Positions 59,535 through 64,000 of a stretch of DNA of 64,000 bases are shown in pieces. The notes beneath the pieces are model-generated. The model had not been told where the DNA came from. It saw only the letters and a program-made list of their open reading frames with translations, and made no database searches. The translations under genes were made by a program, and so were the position numbers. Source of the DNA: Chamaecyparis obtusa. Its lineage: Eukaryota > Streptophyta > Pinopsida > Cupressales > Cupressaceae. How positions within the stretch are numbered: the stretch's first letter is position 1; each line of letters opens with the position of its first letter. The stretch covers positions 2,270,001-2,334,000 of the forward strand of contig BSBK01002161.1 in the NCBI GenBank assembly GCA_027943335.1, written 5' to 3'.

Positions 59535-60330
59535 GGTTAGGACTTTTCTTCTGATCGATGAAGAAATGTGAATGTATATCATCTACATTGAAATGATATT
59601 TATTTAATGATATTAAGATGATATTTCAATATTTAAATATAGCAATAGGTTCAATTGGATCCCATGTTCAGTGAGTAATTTTGAGATCCAACACTTTTAT
59701 TTTGCTAGACATATATGTTCATTGGAAAGAAGTAGTATGTTCATTGGAAAGAAGTAGTATGTTATTACTTGCAAAAATAAGAGGCTGAATTGGGTAAAGA
59801 TCGAAAAAAGAAAGAAGAAAAGCTGTTCTCCTACATGTTATTAGGGCTTTCTCTGCTAACAGTAACCATGAGCACGCCATTCTTGTTCTATAATTTTTAG
59901 TGAATATTGTAACAAAACAATTGAGAGAATTCTGGGTAAGTTTTCTGGTAGCAAAACTATTAATCATTAATTAGCACCCACATTTGATAGCACTTGAATG
60001 TACTATAATTTGAATTAGAAATGGACTCATAATTCAAATTCAAAATTGTAGAAGCATAGAATAATGTGATTTTGATTAAGGTCTTCTGCTGTTTGATCCC
60101 AAGAAAACTATCCATCTTTATCAATGCAATTGAGGGAAGCCATAGAATTCTAGGGTTTTAATTAAGTTCTTGTTCTAGAGTACTGAGAAATCTGATAATT
60201 TTTCATTCTCTACTTACATATTTTGTTTCGGTTTATGATAATGGAGAGAAATTTGGATAATCTCAACATGTTTATGTTAGAGTGTAATGCTCTCTATATT
60301 GTACTATTGTACTAAAATTTGGCCCACTTA
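59535..60330. repeat. Duplicated flank, copy A
   Basis: 3' flank of the Dof-like gene. It shares with 61,830-62,640 phrases such as gaaatgtgaatgta, gagatccaac, ccattcttgttctataattt and gagaatt, and near 60,230-60,330 the phrase gagaaatttg.ataatct.aacatg plus ttggcccac. No gene is seen inside. Confidence 0.75.
59714..59757. repeat. 22-base tandem duplication
   Basis: Two perfect adjacent copies of a 22-base unit starting TATGTTCATTGGAAAGAAGT. Confidence 0.95.
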
Positions 60331-60510
60331 TTACAAAATTATAAATCAGATGTTTCACATTAGGATCAAACACACTTTTCAAATCTCCAAAAACTCTTTA
60401 GAAGATTTATGACGAGAAGGATTCAAATGCTTTTGCTGAACATATTTTTAACACTAACATGAATATAAAACTTTTAAGGTTATATTTATATGGAGACATT
60501 GCCAGCGAAT

Positions 60511-61555
60511 TTAGTCTTTTCCACTGAAGAACTTCAAAGCAGCTGCTCCTGCAATGGCCTTCAGCATCTCAAAATCATATTCTACACCATTAGCATTAAC
60601 AGGAGGATTCTCAGTAGTTTCACCTCTGTCAAAGCATTTCCCCAATTTTAAAACTTCATTTCCCAGTAAATTTTCTAGTTTAAATGGCACCATTTGACAG
60701 CTTTCATTGGTGCCCAGAACTTCTGAACCAATGAGCATTTTAAGACAAGCATCCCCATAATCTTCAAAGACGTGGGTCCCAGTACTTTGATATTTTCAAT
60801 TAAAAATTTGCAATCTATTTTCCCATCCTTCCACAAAATATGGTGAAAACTGCCATGCTGAAGTAGATTTCCCAGCTGACATCTCATAATTCTGCGCTGA
60901 CCTAGCTACTGTCCTAGACCTTTTCATCCCTGATATCCCATAACTCTGTGGTGACCTAGCTTGCCCAGCTGCTGTCCCAGACCTTTTCATCCCTGATACC
61001 TGAGGTCCTCTTGATATTGTCTAAAAGAGTCTTCAATTGGAAAAAATCCTGAAAGGAAACTCTCATCTTCTTAAATTTGGAGGTTCTTATGCTGGAGCCT
61101 GTGTAAATAGATGACAGTTGAAATAGAGACCTCCTTTTTTCTACTACTTGTGATAGTTTTTGAGCTCCAACAGACTCGTACATTGACAACAATAAGTCCA
61201 GTGGTATTTTGGGATCTGAAGGGTTTGGATGCCAAGCAAATTTGACCTTTGTAGATGCGTTTCTGAATAACTCTTTAAATGAAACGTCATCAGGAATGAA
61301 GGTTTCATTAGGAGCACATAATTGGATATGTCCACTGCTTATGTGAGCTGGAAGATTTAGACCTTGTTTTTGTAAGAGTCTTTTGATAGCTGAAGGGGAT
61401 TCGCTCAAGTGCTTTAGAATATTCCCTCAAACCGAATAGCTACACATTGAAGGTCTTACGTAGATCCCAAGGCCTAGCAAGAGAGCTCTAAATTCACATA
61501 TTTTGGAATTTAAAAATTCCAGCATATCTCTTCTAAGCTTGATACCAATATTCAT
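60511..61555 (-). pseudogene. NO VEIN-like protein, C-terminal remnant
   Basis: The minus-strand reading from 61,555 gives MNIGIKLRRDMLEFLNSK, then a TGA near 61,430, SESPSAIKRLLQKQGLNLPA, IPDDVSFKELFRNASTKVKF, AWHPNPSDPKIPLDLLLSMY and ESVGAQKLSQVVEKRRSLFQ. This resembles the region of plant NO VEIN (HSP90-type ATPase superfamily) proteins with an IPDD..LKDLF..S...F.WYP...L..iY..iGVq.ISE.Vek pattern. After a frame change come a tandem repeated stretch (60,885-61,000) and a C-terminal frame (60,738-60,511) with FKLENLLGNEVLKLGKCF ending FFSGKD. The internal stop and frame changes, or unrecognised introns, suggest a broken gene. The family call is tentative. NO VEIN acts in cell fate and auxin-dependent patterning. 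Confidence 0.42.
60885..61000. repeat. Imperfect tandem repeat, about 54-62 bases, two copies
   Basis: Each copy contains agaccttttcatccctgata on the plus strand. In one minus-strand frame they read ISGMKRSGTAAGQARSPQSY and ISGMKRSRTVARSAQNYE, so the duplication lengthened a coding stretch or its relic. Confidence 0.85.
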
Positions 61556-61829
61556 TTTTGTGATTAAGTTTAAACAGAGTAAGAGCAATATGTAGTTTGT
61601 AAAAACTTTAACTAGATACCTTACCTATCTTGTCCTGGTTTATTTATGGATATACCTATAGTTCTAGATGGTTTATCACGATTTATTCTGGTTATAGGAA
61701 CTTCTAGGAGATGCTGGACGAGCTGCATTCAGACTCAAGGTTCAACAATTAATCCTTTTCAATCAACCTTTATTTATGGGTATTCAAATATAGCATTTGA
61801 GGTGAGGTTGTTGGTATTGAAATATGTCA

Positions 61830-62640
61830 TTATGAATAATGGTGAGAAATTTGCATAATCTTAACATGTATAATTTGTGCAGGCATTGAAATCTGCCCCA
61901 AATATTCCATGAAGCAGTATTATATTTTGGAGAATGTGTTTTAGAGAGGGCTTCAAATTATGTTATCTACAAAAGTACTATTTTACTATAACTTGGCCCA
62001 CCTTTTGGTCAAAAATGGTTTTGAACCTTTATCAATAAAACAATTCTCCGTAGGGTTATAAGTATAACTTATTTTCTTTTGATTAATGAACGAAATGTGA
62101 ATGTAGATCAAAATGTACATTGATACGAGATCTAACATTAGTGAGTAATCTAACCATTTTCTATCCTCTAATTTTGAGATCCAACGCTGTTATTTTGCTA
62201 ATGATCGAGATTGAAATAAAATTCTGGTAGAAATTTAAGAGGCTGAATGGGCAAAGATGAAAAAAAAAGAAAGAAGAAAAATTGTTCTCCTAAATTCTAA
62301 TTAGGGTTTTCTCTGTTGTTTGTAACCATTTGAATGCCATTCTTGTTCTATAATTTTTAGTGAACATGGTAGTAATAGAACAGAGAGAATTCTCGTAAGT
62401 GATATAAATTTTTTTGATGCCACTCATGTCCTATAATTTTTTGAATTAGAAAAGGGCTCCTAATTCAAATTCAAAAAAATAGAAATAAAATTGTTGGAAG
62501 CAATAGAATTATGAGATTTTGATTAAGGTTTTTTTTTGTTGTTTTCTTCCAAAAAAAGCTATCATCATTATCCATGCAATTGAGGGAAGAAATAGAATTC
62601 GAGCGTTTTGTTTTGGAGAAAATAGTCATGCTCTTATTTT
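61830..62640. repeat. Duplicated flank, copy B
   Basis: Second copy of 59,535-60,330, but with the two parts in the opposite order: the gagaaatttgcataatcttaa part comes first (61,830-62,010), then the part starting with tagggttataag (62,050 on). This fits a tandem duplication of a unit of roughly 2.4 kb rather than two simple copies. Confidence 0.65.
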
Positions 62641-62644
62641 TATT

Positions 62645-64000
62645 TTAATGTTGCCTTACTCTATGGGCCATGCAGACAAAGTTTCAAACTCTTTTTGGCA
62701 CAATTAATGAGCTCAAGGCACTTTAGATTGAGGCATAGTTGAGTTCTATAGTACCTTATTTATTTCCCTCTATTGAGGATTTTTTAATAAAATTGAAGTA
62801 AATTAGATATGTTCTACAGGGTTGTGGAAAGAACAAGACACACACTGAGTGTATCTACCTGATTCTTTCTAAGCTTCAAGGAAAATTTTAGATTTTCTCT
62901 TTTACTTTCCATTCCATAATGGATGCTTTGGGTCCTAGAATTATCATGTATTCCTTCGAGGTGTTATGTGATTGTTTAACTCAAGATCAAGCCAAGCTTA
63001 GATAATTAGATTCTCTCAAAGGATCAAAGAACCAAGCATTGGTTATACAGTCACCTATAGAGAAACAGAGAAAAAACTGAATCCCAAAAGAGATTCAACA
63101 AGTAGTGAGAGTTCCTCCAAGCCACCACCTAAATCTAATTAAAAATCACAATCCAATTCCAAATAGGGCAATTCTTTGAAGTTTGGTGAATCTTCCTCCA
63201 AGACTAAGAAGAAATCGGGAGATTCTTACTATTTTTGTGGTAAGGAAGGACACCCAGTTTCCAGTTGTTGGAAATAATTAGAGGCTTTAGAGGAAGCCAA
63301 CATCATAATATCATCTTCCCTCATTCTTCTTCTTCTTCTACAGGAAAAGGTCATGCTCTTTCTGCACGGGCTATATCCTTAGAATATTTTTGGATTAATG
63401 ATTCAGGTTCTTCTCACCATATGACACACTCTTAAACAACTTATAATTGCCCTTTCTTAGAGTGATACTTCATAAATTGTAGTTGGTGACTCAACGAAGC
63501 TTTCAGTTATAGGTTTTGGTGCAGTTTGATTGACTGGTCGTTGTCTCCAGGGTGTACTTCTAGTTCCTGAAATTTTGACAAACCTCCTTTCCGTTAATCA
63601 GATTTTCCATTCTGGCTCTAGTAAGATAGTTGAGTTCTCACCACATAATGTGGTTATTCAAGACCTTCATGACCTAATTTGATTGAGATAAAGGAAGTGT
63701 TCATCCTCAATCTCTCTTGTATAGGTTTGATGGCTTTGAGAGTTCAGATAGTTCGGATGTCTCCCTTATTGCACATGCAGATATAGTGAGCAAGATTTGG
63801 CATGATTGTTTTGGCTATGTCAACTACAAATATTTATAGCAGATGAGTACACAGGCACTTGTGATTGGGCTTCCTAAAATTACTTGTACAGATGATGCGT
63901 GCTGAGGTTGTGCATTTGGAAAACATCATTGTGATCCTTTTCCTACAGGCAGAGAAACATGTGCTAAGACACCCTTGGATTTGGTCCATAGTGACCTTAT
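62645..64000 (+). pseudogene. Copia gag, protease and pre-integrase (runs off the window)
   Basis: Plus-strand reading with frame changes. Gag core: QTKFQTLFGTINELKAL (62,675), then YSFEVLCDCLTQDQAKLR and LDSLKGSKNQALVIQSP (62,950-63,050). A Lys/Ser-rich linker leads to a zinc knuckle YFCGKEGHPVSSC (63,225), in which the first Cys of the CCHC box is Tyr. Protease: FWINDSGSSHHMTHS (63,390) with an intact Asp-Ser-Gly. GAG-pre-integrase: KIWHDCFGYVNYKYL (63,795), then CAFGKHHCDPF and TPLDLVHSDL at the right edge, just where integrase begins. Several stops (TAG, TAA, TGA) are present, so it is an inactive copy. It belongs to a different Copia lineage from the element at 2.2-9.9 kb, judged by the Gag and knuckle sequences. 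Confidence 0.85.

Overview
The window reads as intergenic DNA from a large, AT-rich plant nuclear genome. Nested LTR retrotransposons, a CACTA transposon with spliced genes, an L1-type LINE, plant mobile domain (PMD) DNA and a Dof-like zinc-finger gene all point to a land plant. The very long Gypsy-type LTRs and deep decay suggest a gymnosperm, but that is inference. I recognised no rRNA, tRNA, CRISPR array or bacterial operon. Nearly all coding sequence belongs to transposable elements (TEs) and carries stops, frameshifts or truncation. All boundaries were read by eye.

Layout, left to right. Positions 1-1453 look like the 3' tail of an LTR retrotransposon whose LTR starts near 1454. That LTR is split by a complete Ty1-Copia element on the minus strand (2160-9922, target duplication TCAAC). 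From about 10.4 kb to at least 25.4 kb lies a minus-strand CACTA (En/Spm) transposon. It holds a TNP2 transposase gene (19.9-25.4 kb) and, downstream on the same strand, a second intron-rich gene (10.45-18.96 kb) whose large exon encodes a SET domain, the fold of protein lysine methyltransferases. A truncated Gypsy element (about 11.0-16.8 kb) sits in one intron of the SET gene, and another LTR (21.4-22.9 kb) in an intron of TNP2.

From 25.5 to 36.9 kb there is a mosaic of direct and inverted repeat blocks, ending at a CACTA-like terminus at 37,180. Then come a decayed PMD gene (37.4-39.5 kb), a solo LTR containing a (TA)n tract (39.7-40.9 kb), and a Mutator-like element with an animal-type FLYWCH/MULE transposase and termini built from tandem GGGTTATT units (41.45-44.07 kb). 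Next are two copies of a non-autonomous terminal-inverted-repeat family (46.5-47.5 and 48.9-49.9 kb), the 3' part and LTR of a second Gypsy element (about 50-54.9 kb) and a LINE fragment (54.9-56.5 kb).

The right part is the only place with a plausible intact host gene: a 268-residue Dof-like zinc-finger protein with a TATA box (58.7-59.5 kb). Downstream is a broken gene resembling the C-terminal part of NO VEIN-type proteins (minus strand, 60.5-61.6 kb), between two copies of a duplicated flank. The last 1.4 kb is the gag/protease/pre-integrase part of another Copia element that runs off the window.

The most unusual content is the SET-domain gene carried by the CACTA element, followed by the animal-type MULE with repeat-array termini.
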